From NCBI GenBank assembly GCA_013816855.1, contig JACDDT010000014.1:1-46623 (forward strand): a stretch of DNA of 46,623 nucleotides, given 5' to 3'. Source of the stretch: Gemmatimonadaceae bacterium (GTDB taxonomy: Bacteria; Gemmatimonadota; Gemmatimonadetes; Gemmatimonadales; Gemmatimonadaceae). Of the stretch, positions 28,532 through 34,081 are shown one piece after another; within the stretch, counting starts at the first letter, position 1; the number at the start of each line of letters is the position of its first letter. The notes under the pieces were generated by a model. That model worked only from the letters and a program-made list of their open reading frames with translations, did not search any database and was not told the origin of the DNA. The translations under genes and the position numbers were made by a program.

Positions 28532-28762
28532 TTAGATGTCCCCGTGATGGTCGCCTGCGTTCGGCAGCGGCGGACGATCCTCGCCGTTCGGTCGGCGAAA
28601 GACATGGCCCTTCGCGCAGATCACCGAGTCCGGGTTTACAATCTGCCACCCGGCGTGACAGATCACGCAAAGCGGCGGATAGAACGGCTTGAACCCTGAA
28701 TCCGTCCACTTGTCGACGACCGCGCCGAGAATGCGGATAAGGAGGTTTATCACGGTCCTCAT
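28532..28762 (-). CDS. Small zinc-ribbon-like protein, 76 aa
   Basis: ATG overlaps the previous stop (ATGA). The protein has a short hydrophobic N-terminus (MRTVINLLIRILGAVV), then CVICHAGW and VICAKGHVF, giving two Cys/His pairs spaced like a zinc ribbon, and a Pro-rich end. It lies just upstream of TerL. Metal binding is inferred from spacing. Confidence 0.65.
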   Translation of the reverse strand: MRTVINLLIRILGAVVDKWTDSGFKPFYPPLCVICHAGWQIVNPDSVICAKGHVFRRPNGEDRPPLPNAGDHHGDI

Positions 28763-28986
28763 TCCCCCGCCATGTCAGCGATTGATTCCTGCGACCAGCG
28801 AGGAACTTCGGGTGTGTCCTTCGCCGCACGCACGACGGTCGGCACCGGGCCAATTCCCTTGTTCAGTCTCGTGTAGCATGTGTCGCAGCGATTCCGTGCG
28901 ATCTCGCCGTCTGTCCCGAGCGCGAACGCGCAGACATCGCAGATCGGGTCCTTGTGCTGGAGCGGCTTGTTTGGTTCCTGACTCAT
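28759..28986 (-). CDS. Small CxxC zinc-finger-like protein, 75 aa
   Basis: Contains CDVCAFALGTDGEIA and, 13 residues on, CDTCYTRLNKG, a two-knuckle CxxC...CxxC pattern likely to bind zinc. The rest is polar. ATG at 28986 is preceded by a GAGGA-like site. Co-transcribed with the other short zinc proteins before TerL. Confidence 0.65.
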   Translation of the reverse strand: MSQEPNKPLQHKDPICDVCAFALGTDGEIARNRCDTCYTRLNKGIGPVPTVVRAAKDTPEVPRWSQESIADMAGE

Positions 28987-29024
28987 GTTTTCCTCTTGGA
29001 ATTAAGTGTGTAAACAGGGGCGCT

Positions 29025-29219
29025 TCACTGTTCGGTCCTGTCGAAAAGCTGGAGCGCGTCGAGTCGGTCAGGGTCGAGCGTGTTCAGCTTCTCCGCCTCG
29101 TCGTCGTAGAACTCCTGCTCACGGCGGTCGTTGGCGATCAGGCACCGGAGATACGCGATCTCCCCGGGCTCCAGTGGCGCGTCCGACTCAGCACCGCATG
29201 TCCTGCAGTCGGTCCTCAT
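29025..29219 (-). CDS. Small acidic CxxC protein, 64 aa
   Basis: Begins MRTDCRTCGAESDAPLEPGE with one CxxC, then an acidic helix rich in Glu and Asp. The ATG overlaps the stop of the terminase small-subunit candidate (ATGA). Too short to assign. Could be a zinc-stabilised partner of its neighbours. Confidence 0.6.
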   Translation of the reverse strand: MRTDCRTCGAESDAPLEPGEIAYLRCLIANDRREQEFYDDEAEKLNTLDPDRLDALQLFDRTEQ

Positions 29220-29845
29220 CCCTTCCTCCCATTCCCGTTTTGCCTGCGCCGGAGTATCGCAGCCGCGACCGCCGGGTCCACCGTCTCCGTCTCCGACATG
29301 GGTCGGGGCGCTTCATCCCTCGACCTGTTCTCCATGTTCGTTACGTCCTCGTACACGACCTCGTACTCGGCATCATCCACGACACCCACCTTCGCGGTTG
29401 CCTGCGCCGACTCGCCCGAGTGAATGCGCTCTACGTCGTCCGAGCCCAGCACGATCACCCCCGGCACCATGTTCCCATCGTCGTCAGCTATCCCCGCCTG
29501 CTTCGGGATCATCACCTCAACCAGCTTGAATGCCGCTGCCAGCCGCTGGTCGCCCGTAGGAAGGTCGATCTCCACGATCTCGACCATTTCCTTTGCCGCG
29601 TCACTGTCGCCCGCCAGATAGCGAGTGTCGTCATGGGCGAGATCGCTCCGGCGACGGCGCTTGATCCGGGGAAAGCCAATGTCCCCGCTCATGGTGTCGG
29701 TCAGGAACTTGAGCGTCGATCGACCGAACTGCTCCCGGAGCATGTCGCGCAGGTACTTCGGCGTGGCCCTCGTCGACACCTCGGAAGATGTCGCAGGCAT
29801 GACAGGCAGCGCGGCCATTGCGACGTTCGTGCGCCTCGCTGCCAC
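29216..29845 (-). CDS. Candidate terminase small subunit, 209 aa
   Basis: GTG start shares one base with the upstream stop (TAGTG). The N-terminal half holds a basic patch (IKRRRRSDLA) and helices (PKYLRDMLREQFGRSTLKFL), and the C-terminal part is acidic, ending in a basic tail (AAILRRRQNGNGRKG). Size, basic and acidic halves, and location four genes before TerL fit a DNA-recognition subunit. I see no unmistakable HTH, so the call is by context. Confidence 0.5.
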   Translation of the reverse strand: MAARRTNVAMAALPVMPATSSEVSTRATPKYLRDMLREQFGRSTLKFLTDTMSGDIGFPRIKRRRRSDLAHDDTRYLAGDSDAAKEMVEIVEIDLPTGDQRLAAAFKLVEVMIPKQAGIADDDGNMVPGVIVLGSDDVERIHSGESAQATAKVGVVDDAEYEVVYEDVTNMENRSRDEAPRPMSETETVDPAVAAAILRRRQNGNGRKG

Positions 29846-30147
29846 TACTCGTCCCCGTCCTGAATCGTGAACACCGACGGACGCTCGCCCGGAGGCGGAG
29901 GGACTGGCTTGCCTGTGCGCAGGTAGCCGAGCCCCACCAGCTCCGCATGCAGCTCGTCCGTCGTGGCCGAGCCCCCGAGCTTGGAGATCACATCGCCAAG
30001 CACGCCCGGGTAGATCGCCTGAACCTCGAATATCTCGGTAATCATCCGGGTCCGGCGACCACGCAGCTCGGGCTCGATAGGGTCACGCATTGGGGGTTTT
30101 GTGGGCCGGGTTGGTAGTGTCGCCAAAAACTCCTCAAAAGGCAGCAT
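29845..30147 (-). CDS. Small protein with winged-helix-like segment, 100 aa
   Basis: Residues about 47-77 (PGVLGDVISKLGGSATTDEL, then HAELVGLGYL) look like the recognition half of a winged helix. The Pro-rich tail (KPVPPPPGERP) precedes an acidic end. ATG directly follows the TAA of the gene above. Could be a terminase DNA-binding partner or a late regulator. Low certainty. Confidence 0.55.
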   Translation of the reverse strand: MLPFEEFLATLPTRPTKPPMRDPIEPELRGRRTRMITEIFEVQAIYPGVLGDVISKLGGSATTDELHAELVGLGYLRTGKPVPPPPGERPSVFTIQDGDE

Positions 30148-30327
30148 TTAATTCTTTCCCGTCGCTGAATCCGCATCTAACTCCGTTTCGGCCCACCCGG
30201 CCACCACAGCCGCGTATTCCCGCAGCCGGGCCCTCGGGATCATGGCAAACACCCGGCACCCGTAGTCATGGTGCAGGTCGGGATCATCCGAGCCCGTCGG
30301 GCAGTTACAGTCAATCGCCCGGCTCAT
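30148..30327 (-). CDS. Small Cys/His-containing protein, 59 aa
   Basis: ATG at 30327, TAA at 30148-30150 immediately before the next ATG. It begins MSRAIDCNCPTG, followed by DLHHDYGCRVF: two Cys, two His and one more Cys close together, a likely metal site. The rest is a helical Ala-rich segment. Supported by perfect packing between neighbours. Confidence 0.6.
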   Translation of the reverse strand: MSRAIDCNCPTGSDDPDLHHDYGCRVFAMIPRARLREYAAVVAGWAETELDADSATGKN

Positions 30328-30334
30328 ATGGCAC

Positions 30335-30481
30335 TCACTTGGCTCGCCTCATGGGTCGGCGAAAACGCCAAGCATCGAAGCGGCAGTATGCGCTATGCCC
30401 AAGCTGCATAAGGAGATAGGCGATCCCGGCAGCGACGATGCCACCGGAGAAAAAGAGGAAGCCGGGTGTAAAGTGTGTCAT
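30335..30481 (-). CDS. Small single-pass membrane protein, 48 aa
   Basis: MTHFTPGF, then hydrophobic LFFSGGIVAAGIAYLLM, then a basic tail (CRFDAWRFRRPMRRAK). The first gene of the leftward unit. Starts further up (ATG 30493 or 30529) stay open but run through the palindromic sites, and their ribosome sites are poor. Whether it is translated is uncertain. The hydrophobic-plus-basic design is credible. Confidence 0.45.
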   Translation of the reverse strand: MTHFTPGFLFFSGGIVAAGIAYLLMQLGHSAYCRFDAWRFRRPMRRAK

Positions 30482-30492
30482 TTTGCTACACA
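30474..30492. promoter_or_regulatory. Operator-like inverted repeat, site A
   Basis: TGTGTC, 7 bases, TACACA (5 of 6 matches as an inverted repeat). Related to site B at 30512-30528 and on the leftward side of the divergent region. It overlaps the start of the first leftward gene, so a bound protein would block that side. Confidence 0.4.
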
Positions 30493-30511
30493 TTCTCCCT
30501 GTCAAGTTGCC

Positions 30512-30528
30512 TGTGTCGAAATGACACA
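30512..30528. promoter_or_regulatory. Operator-like perfect palindrome, site B
   Basis: TGTGTC-GAAAT-GACACA, a perfect 6-bp inverted repeat. A TTGACA-like hexamer on the minus strand (30500-30505) lies between sites A and B but has no good -10 at 16-18 bp. One of the phage HTH proteins (36013, 40483 or 40674 genes) could bind here. That link is only a guess. Confidence 0.45.
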
Positions 30529-30529
30529 C

Positions 30530-30989
30530 ATCGCTTTCCGGTGGTACGGGGTTAGGGCTGTTGCTTCTTGCCGGACTTTTGGGTGAAGGTGCTTTCGCTT
30601 GCCTCGCCCTACCCGCACGCCCGATCCTTCCCTACCTGTCACCTTACCACACACCTGCGAACCTTACAGCGCCTGCGTCTCCAAACAAGAGCGTTGTAAA
30701 GATTCTTGAAGTTTCTTTCTGGAGGGGGTTGACAGTGTATGCCAATGGCACTAGGATCATACGAGTAAGGCGTGCCGACGAGATTCGGCTGGCAGGACTT
30801 GGGAGCTGGACGGCGGGGGCAAAAGGCAGGGTCGGCATCGACCCGAGAGACTGGACCCGCACGCAGCACCCGAGACACCGCGCAGAACTTTTTGACATGA
30901 AGGCACGCGAGTAGAGCCCCAAACGCCGGGGGTCGAAAGCGCCAATGCCCGCGCTCCGAGAGGGCAGCGAGACGAGCAGGACAGGAAAT
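30530..30989. other. Divergent control region without a supported gene
   Basis: About 460 bp between the leftward and rightward units. It holds the rightward promoter at 30729-30757 and the 5' part of the rightward leader RNA. A plus-strand frame at 30561-30914 crosses the promoter and lacks a ribosome site, so I do not call it. I see no clear leftward promoter. Confidence 0.6.
30729..30757 (+). promoter_or_regulatory. Rightward sigma-70-type promoter
   Basis: TTGACA at 30729-30734, a 17-bp spacer and TAGGAT at 30752-30757 closely match the bacterial vegetative consensus. Transcription should start near 30764 and read into a leader of about 340 nt that contains the first structured RNA element. 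It is the best promoter seen in the window and is the likely early promoter for the plus-strand genes, used by unmodified host polymerase. Confidence 0.75.
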
Positions 30990-31066
30990 GCAGAGCGAGT
31001 CGGGGGACCTTCATGGTCTCCCGGCTTAATGCGCTCCCCACCTCCGGGGAGTGGTCGCAAGCCCAC
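30990..31066 (+). ncRNA. Pseudoknotted RNA element, copy 1
   Basis: GCA (30990-30992), GA, then GCGA; helix P2 (GUCGGGGGACC with GGUCUCCCGGC, 11 bp); UUAA-UGC (31026-31032); P3 hairpin CUCCCC/GGGGAG; P4 GUGG/CCAC with loop UCGCAAGC. The GCGA pairs perfectly with loop bases UCGC. This copy differs from the common GUG/CAC pair by compensating changes, which supports the pseudoknot. It lies in the leader of the first rightward gene. Confidence 0.8.
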
Positions 31067-31069
31067 ATC

Positions 31070-31105
31070 ACAAGCTCGCTTCGAGAGCTAAAGGAGATCA
31101 CCATG
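31070..31105 (+). promoter_or_regulatory. Leader hairpin plus ribosome site, copy 1
   Basis: An AGCUC/GAGCU hairpin is followed directly by AAAGGAG and the start codon of the 31103 gene. Nearly the same leader recurs at 31747-31782. The duplication suggests a shared translation-control unit, or duplication of a gene plus its leader. Confidence 0.6.
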
Positions 31106-31294
31106 CCCCGAGTACCGAGAGACTTCGAGGTTCGGCCCATCCGGCCCGGCACGAAAGCGTATGCGAAGGCGAAAGAGGTTTCGACCTGCGGCCAGTGCGG
31201 CAGGTCATGGGACGACGGAAAGAGCACAACATGGACACCAGCGCCGAGCGGCAGATGCCCGTTCGAGTATTTCCACACCTACACAGGAGAATGA
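31103..31294 (+). CDS. Small zinc-binding protein, 63 aa
   Basis: ATG at 31103 has AAAGGAG six bases upstream. A longer frame through the RNA element is rejected. Sequence MPRVPRDFEVRPIRPGTKAY, then STCGQCGRSWDDG and GRCPFEYFH: a CxxC pair and a later Cys/His that could hold zinc. First gene of the early unit and likely to be expressed at once after infection. Function unknown. Confidence 0.75.
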   Translation: MPRVPRDFEVRPIRPGTKAYAKAKEVSTCGQCGRSWDDGKSTTWTPAPSGRCPFEYFHTYTGE

Positions 31295-31296
31295 CC

Positions 31297-31518
31297 ATGC
31301 TCGCAACACTTCCCACCAACGCGCAGATCATCGCAGCTCGCCAGCAGGACGACGAGCAGACCTACAGCATCGTCCGCTTCTATTCCGGCGACACGCCGAA
31401 AGAGACGGTCGAGACAGGCCTCACGCTGGCCGAGGCGCAGGACCATTGCAGCAATCCGAAAACGAGGGGCACAACATCGCTCGGAGAGAAGTGGTTCGAC
31501 GGCTACACGGCAGAGTAG
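31297..31518 (+). CDS. Small early protein, 73 aa
   Basis: I choose ATG 31297 (AGGAG seven bases upstream) over ATG 31291, which would be only one base from that site. Sequence MLATLPTNAQIIAARQQDDE, then YSIVRFYSGDTPKETVETGL and a C-terminal LGEKWFDGYTAE. Short alpha/beta protein of a kind common in phage early regions, family not recognised. Its TAG lies 3 bp before RNA element copy 2. Confidence 0.75.
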   Translation: MLATLPTNAQIIAARQQDDEQTYSIVRFYSGDTPKETVETGLTLAEAQDHCSNPKTRGTTSLGEKWFDGYTAE

Positions 31519-31521
31519 CTC

Positions 31522-31582
31522 GCAGAGTGGCCCGGCGATCCCTTGCCGGGTTAATGCAGCAGCCCGGTCACAAGCTCCGGGC
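31522..31582 (+). ncRNA. Pseudoknotted RNA element, copy 2
   Basis: Begins 3 bases after a stop codon. GCA-GA-GUGG, P2 CCCGGC/GCCGGG with loop GAUCCCUU, UUAA-UGC (31551-31557), no P3, P4 GCCCGG/CCGGGC with loop UCACAAGCU (9 nt, one longer than in the other copies). GUGG pairs with UCAC (one G-U). The shortest copy, so a good minimal form. Confidence 0.8.
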
Positions 31583-31604
31583 ATGTTTCCACCAGCACAG
31601 TGCC

Positions 31605-31739
31605 GCAGAGTGACAGAGCCAAAACGTCCCGGCTGGTATCCGGTGCGGAGGAAATGGAGCTAATAACTCCCGCGCTACGGCCATTACCGACCGGGCGCGA
31701 CTCTGTTAATGCACCAGCGCCTCGTCACAAGTCGAGGGC
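31605..31739 (+). ncRNA. Pseudoknotted RNA element, copy 3 (long P2)
   Basis: Starts 22 bases after copy 2. GCA-GA-GUGA, then P2 CAGAG/CUCUG closing an internal insert of roughly 85 nt with further possible hairpins (for example GGAG...CUCC), UUAA-UGC (31706-31712), no P3, P4 CCUCG/CGAGG with loop UCACAAGU. GUGA pairs with UCAC by four Watson-Crick pairs. Confidence 0.75.
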
Positions 31740-31746
31740 AACCACA

Positions 31747-31782
31747 CAAAGCTCGCTCTAAGAGCTAAAGGAGATCATCATG
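31747..31782 (+). promoter_or_regulatory. Leader hairpin plus ribosome site, copy 2
   Basis: Same design as 31070-31105: AGCUC/GAGCU hairpin, AAAGGAG, then ATG 31780. The two leaders agree at most positions and differ mainly in the hairpin loop, where the stem is preserved. Confidence 0.6.
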
Positions 31783-32066
31783 GCACAGTTTCGCGCAACG
31801 ATCCGAGGACAGAAGGGAGAATCTTCCCGCCTCGGCAGCAAGAACTCCGGCCTCCGCGTCACCGCGAACGGTTGGACCTCCGGCGTACAGGTCGGAGCGC
31901 AACACTGGAGCCCACCGACGTTTTCGACATCACGGGCACGGCGGGATCGGGACACGGTGTCGGGTTCGGCCACATCGGCACTGTGGTCGGCGACCAGTTC
32001 GTCCCGAGCGACAGGGTTCGGCGGCAGGTGATAGCCGACTACCTCGCAGCGCAGGCGGCAAAGTGA
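31780..32066 (+). CDS. Small early protein split by a -1 frameshift
   Basis: From ATG 31780 the frame gives MAQFRATIRGQKGESSRLGS ... GLRVTANGWTSGVQVGAQ, a start typical of conserved short phage proteins. It then becomes low-quality and stops at 32031. The next frame (-1) gives sensible continuation from about 31893: LEPTDVFDITGTAGSGHGVG ... VRRQVIADYLAAQAAK, ending TGA at 32064-32066, just before RNA copy 4. Joined, this makes about 95 aa. No classic slippery heptamer is visible near the switch, so an indel or assembly error is as likely as programmed shifting. Confidence 0.55.
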
Positions 32067-32076
32067 CAGGCAGATA

Positions 32077-32151
32077 GCAGAGTGGGCCCGCGCTTGACCG
32101 TGCGGGCTTAATGCGGCCCCCGAAAGGGGTGCAGAGGGTCACAACCCCCTC
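32077..32151 (+). ncRNA. Pseudoknotted RNA element, copy 4
   Basis: Begins 10 bases after the TGA above. GCA-GA-GUGG, P2 GCCCGCGC/GUGCGGGC with loop UUGACC, UUAA-UGC (32108-32114), P3 CCCC-GAAA-GGGG (a GNRA tetraloop), P4 GAGGG/CCCUC with loop UCACAACC. GUGG pairs with UCAC. Confidence 0.8.
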
Positions 32152-32189
32152 AACAACCTAAAGCCCGTCACAAGGGCAGGGAGAAGCAA

Positions 32190-32492
32190 ATGGCAGAATC
32201 ACGACCGCAGCGGTGGGCGAAAGCTCTCGCCGAGGCGCAGGCAAAGCTGGCCGCTGCACTGGACGCAAAGACGCAGCTCGACGACGCAATTCAGCCCCTC
32301 GCGGAGCTGGCGGCAGAGTATCAGGAATGGCGCGACAACCTCCCGGAGAACTTGGTCGGCTCTAACCTCTGCGAGAAGCTCGACGCAATCACCAGTCTCG
32401 ATTTCGAGGAGGGCAGCGACCTCGAAGCAATCGAAAACACTTTACAGGAGGCCGAGGACGCTGAACTCCCCCTCGGCTTCGGGAGGGACTGA
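32190..32492 (+). CDS. Early coiled-coil protein, 100 aa
   Basis: ATG has GGGAG upstream at proper spacing. Sequence MAESRPQRWAKALAEAQAKL continues as a charged helix to about residue 50, then EWRDNLPENLVGSNLCEKLD and an acidic helix. This 'EWRDNLPENL' pattern is seen in many short phage proteins of unknown function. Acidic overall. Heads a run of four tightly spaced genes without RNA elements between them. Confidence 0.75.
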   Translation: MAESRPQRWAKALAEAQAKLAAALDAKTQLDDAIQPLAELAAEYQEWRDNLPENLVGSNLCEKLDAITSLDFEEGSDLEAIENTLQEAEDAELPLGFGRD

Positions 32493-32495
32493 CAC

Positions 32496-32789
32496 ATGGG
32501 CCGACTCAACGCAGACGCCTTCGCCGGGGAAGTTCGCGAGGGCAACATCGACAGGAGCGCCGCGCTTAGCTGGCACCTCCAGAGCAATCACTACCCGCCA
32601 CACCCGCACTTCATGGTCGCGGTGGCGGACGCAGCAATCGACAAGGCCAACGCGGGCGAGTGGGACGAGTTTGTCACGCTCCCCGAAGGTGTCCAGTGGA
32701 AGGGCCGCGAGGACAGTCTCGCACCCGTGTACGGGGTAATTGAGTCGCTTCACCTCGAATCATTTCTCGATCAGGAGGAGGATTTCTAA
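32496..32789 (+). CDS. Early hypothetical protein, 97 aa
   Basis: Begins MGRLNADAFAGEVREGNIDR and continues helical (LSWHLQSNHYPPHPHFMVAVADAAI), ending acidic. ATG three bases after the stop of the gene above. Its TAA shares a base with the next ATG. No cysteines or membrane parts. Unrecognised. Confidence 0.7.
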   Translation: MGRLNADAFAGEVREGNIDRSAALSWHLQSNHYPPHPHFMVAVADAAIDKANAGEWDEFVTLPEGVQWKGREDSLAPVYGVIESLHLESFLDQEEDF

Positions 32790-33022
32790 TGGCAACTAAA
32801 CTCACCAAGCCCGTGACCCGCCTCGTGGAGATTCGAGGCGGCGAGCGGTGGAATGTGACGCTCACTCCAGACGGGGTGAGCTTCCGTCCGTACCAGTGCA
32901 GGACCGCGTTCCTCCTGCCATACCCGGCAGCGATCACGCGGGCAGCATGGCTCAAAGCCGACGCGGACAAGGCCGCGAAGGGAACTAAACGCAAGCGCCG
33001 CGTCACGCGGGGGAGGTTGTAA
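32789..33022 (+). CDS. Early basic protein, 77 aa
   Basis: ATG overlaps the TAA above (TAATG). The N-terminal part is beta-like (TRLVEIRGGERWNVTLTPDG). The C-terminus is strongly basic (AAKGTKRKRRVTRGRL), as in small nucleic-acid-binding proteins. Unrecognised, RNA or DNA contact possible. Confidence 0.7.
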   Translation: MATKLTKPVTRLVEIRGGERWNVTLTPDGVSFRPYQCRTAFLLPYPAAITRAAWLKADADKAAKGTKRKRRVTRGRL

Positions 33023-33357
33023 TGGCACGAGTCAGAGCAATGGCGAGCGCCACCTCGACCCGTGATCGGAACGAGATCACGACCGAGTGCAGTCGGGTCG
33101 GGCAGACGAGTGCGCTTGCAGTCGTCTCGACTCACCTCACGAAAGTCGTCACGCAGATCGAAGCGGACGGCAGGGTGACGGTGGAGGCATATCGCCGTCC
33201 GTCGAGGGCGAGCAACGAGTGGGAACTCCTCCATGAGGGTTTTTCTTTTCCAGCGGAGCCCGTGAACGAGCAGGGAGATTTTCCCGAGATGTGTCCGGTG
33301 TGCAAGAAGGAGAAGCAGTCGGGTCCGTGCCCTTATTGTCACGGGCCGGATTATTAG
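33022..33357 (+). CDS. Early protein with C-terminal zinc knuckle pair, 111 aa
   Basis: ATG overlaps the TAA above. Ser/Thr/Arg-rich N-terminus, central strand-like part (KVVTQIEADGRVTVEAYRRP), and C-terminal MCPVCKKEKQSGPCPYCHG, a CxxC...CxxC zinc ribbon. TAG lies 1 bp before RNA copy 5. Confidence 0.7.
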   Translation: MARVRAMASATSTRDRNEITTECSRVGQTSALAVVSTHLTKVVTQIEADGRVTVEAYRRPSRASNEWELLHEGFSFPAEPVNEQGDFPEMCPVCKKEKQSGPCPYCHGPDY

Positions 33358-33358
33358 C

Positions 33359-33516
33359 GCAGAGCAAGGCCGTAGTCGAGGCGAGAGGAACCGAGCACCG
33401 AGGGTGGACCTAAATTAGCCACCCGCCTCCAACCTCCACGACGAGAGTGCCCTTCCGGGGGCTACGGCTTCAATGCGGGACCGAGGGAACTACCCCGGTG
33501 CGGTTGCAACCCCGCG
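33359..33516 (+). ncRNA. Pseudoknotted RNA element, copy 5 (long P2)
   Basis: Begins 1 base after the TAG above. GCA-GA-GCAA, P2 GGCCGUAG/CUACGGCU closing an insert of roughly 85 nt, UCAA-UGC (33470-33476), P3 ACCG..CGGU, P4 GCGG/CCGC with loop UUGCAACC. GCAA pairs perfectly with UUGC. Relative to the other copies, both strands of the pseudoknot changed together, the strongest covariation case. Confidence 0.78.
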
Positions 33517-33538
33517 AACACTTTTCAGGAGATTCGTC

Positions 33539-33955
33539 ATGGCAGACACGATTCAGAAAGAGAGAGAGGCCCGAGCTGGCGATGTCTGCACATGCGGACA
33601 CACGAGAGCGGGCCACGTTGAGCACAAGAACTTCACCAACGGCGGCGCATGTCTCGACATTGAATGCCCGTGCATCGACTTCACCTTTCACTCCCTCGCG
33701 CCGGGAAAGACGCTCTACGCGGTGCGGGGCAGCAGGAGCGACATCATCGAGATTTTTGCAGCGAAGCCCGAGTTCGGGTTCGATCCTAACTTCGGCGCGG
33801 GCGTCTGGAGTCTCACCGACGAGGACCGGAACATCGGCTCCGTGTCCGAGTGCTGTGCGGACGGGTTTTTCAAGACGACCGGGATCGACGTTACCGAGGG
33901 CGAGTGTGTGACGTTCACGTTCCACGCCACCGACCGGGAGGAGGAGTATTTCTAG
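33539..33955 (+). CDS. Early Cys-rich protein, 138 aa
   Basis: ATG 33539 has AGGAG seven bases upstream. A longer frame through RNA copy 5 is rejected. The N-terminal CTCGHTRAGHVEH and CLDIECPCIDF supply several Cys and His residues for one or two zinc ions. The rest is beta-rich and acidic (SLTDEDRNIGSVSECC). TAG is 1 bp before RNA copy 6. Unrecognised. Confidence 0.7.
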   Translation: MADTIQKEREARAGDVCTCGHTRAGHVEHKNFTNGGACLDIECPCIDFTFHSLAPGKTLYAVRGSRSDIIEIFAAKPEFGFDPNFGAGVWSLTDEDRNIGSVSECCADGFFKTTGIDVTEGECVTFTFHATDREEEYF

Positions 33956-33956
33956 G

Positions 33957-34050
33957 GCAGAGTGGGCCCCGGGCTTTTTGCTGGCAGACTAAAAAGCCCG
34001 GTGGTTTAATGCAGGGCCGCAGGTTATAGCGGTCGCCGTCACAACTCGGC
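33957..34050 (+). ncRNA. Pseudoknotted RNA element, copy 6
   Basis: Begins 1 base after the TAG above. GCA-GA-GUGG, P2 GCCCCGGGCUUUUU with AAAAAGCCCGG-U-GGU (one bulge), UUAA-UGC (34006-34012), P3 GGCCGC/GCGGUC, P4 GCCG/CGGC with loop UCACAACU. GUGG pairs with UCAC. It sits in the leader of the DUF932 gene. No U-tract follows P2, so it is not a terminator. Confidence 0.8.
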
Positions 34051-34081
34051 ACTCACACTTTTTTGGACAGGAGATTCACAA

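Noticed and set aside
30395-30586. Plus-strand frame opposite the small membrane gene
   Set aside because: Antisense to a better candidate, no ribosome site, crosses the palindromes.
30561-30914. 117-aa plus-strand reading frame
   Set aside because: It starts upstream of and runs through the best promoter, has no ribosome site and no protein-like pattern.
30855-30960. Possible seventh RNA element in the leader
   Set aside because: Has GCAGA and CAAUGC-like pieces, but no UYRCAA loop and no matching pseudoknot strand.
31522-31582. tRNA-like reading of the RNA elements (GCAGAGUGG...UUAAUGC looks like a D-arm, UCACAA like a T-loop)
   Set aside because: No acceptor stem, anticodon arm or CCA end can be drawn, and the variable P2 helix and the covarying pseudoknot explain the conservation better.
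33957-34012. P2 hairpins of the RNA elements as rho-independent terminators
   Set aside because: They are followed by UYAAUGC and more structure, not by a U-tract, and downstream genes have no promoter of their own.
30990-34050. CRISPR array or CRISPR-like repeats
   Set aside because: Spacing is irregular, genes lie between the copies, and only short motifs are identical.
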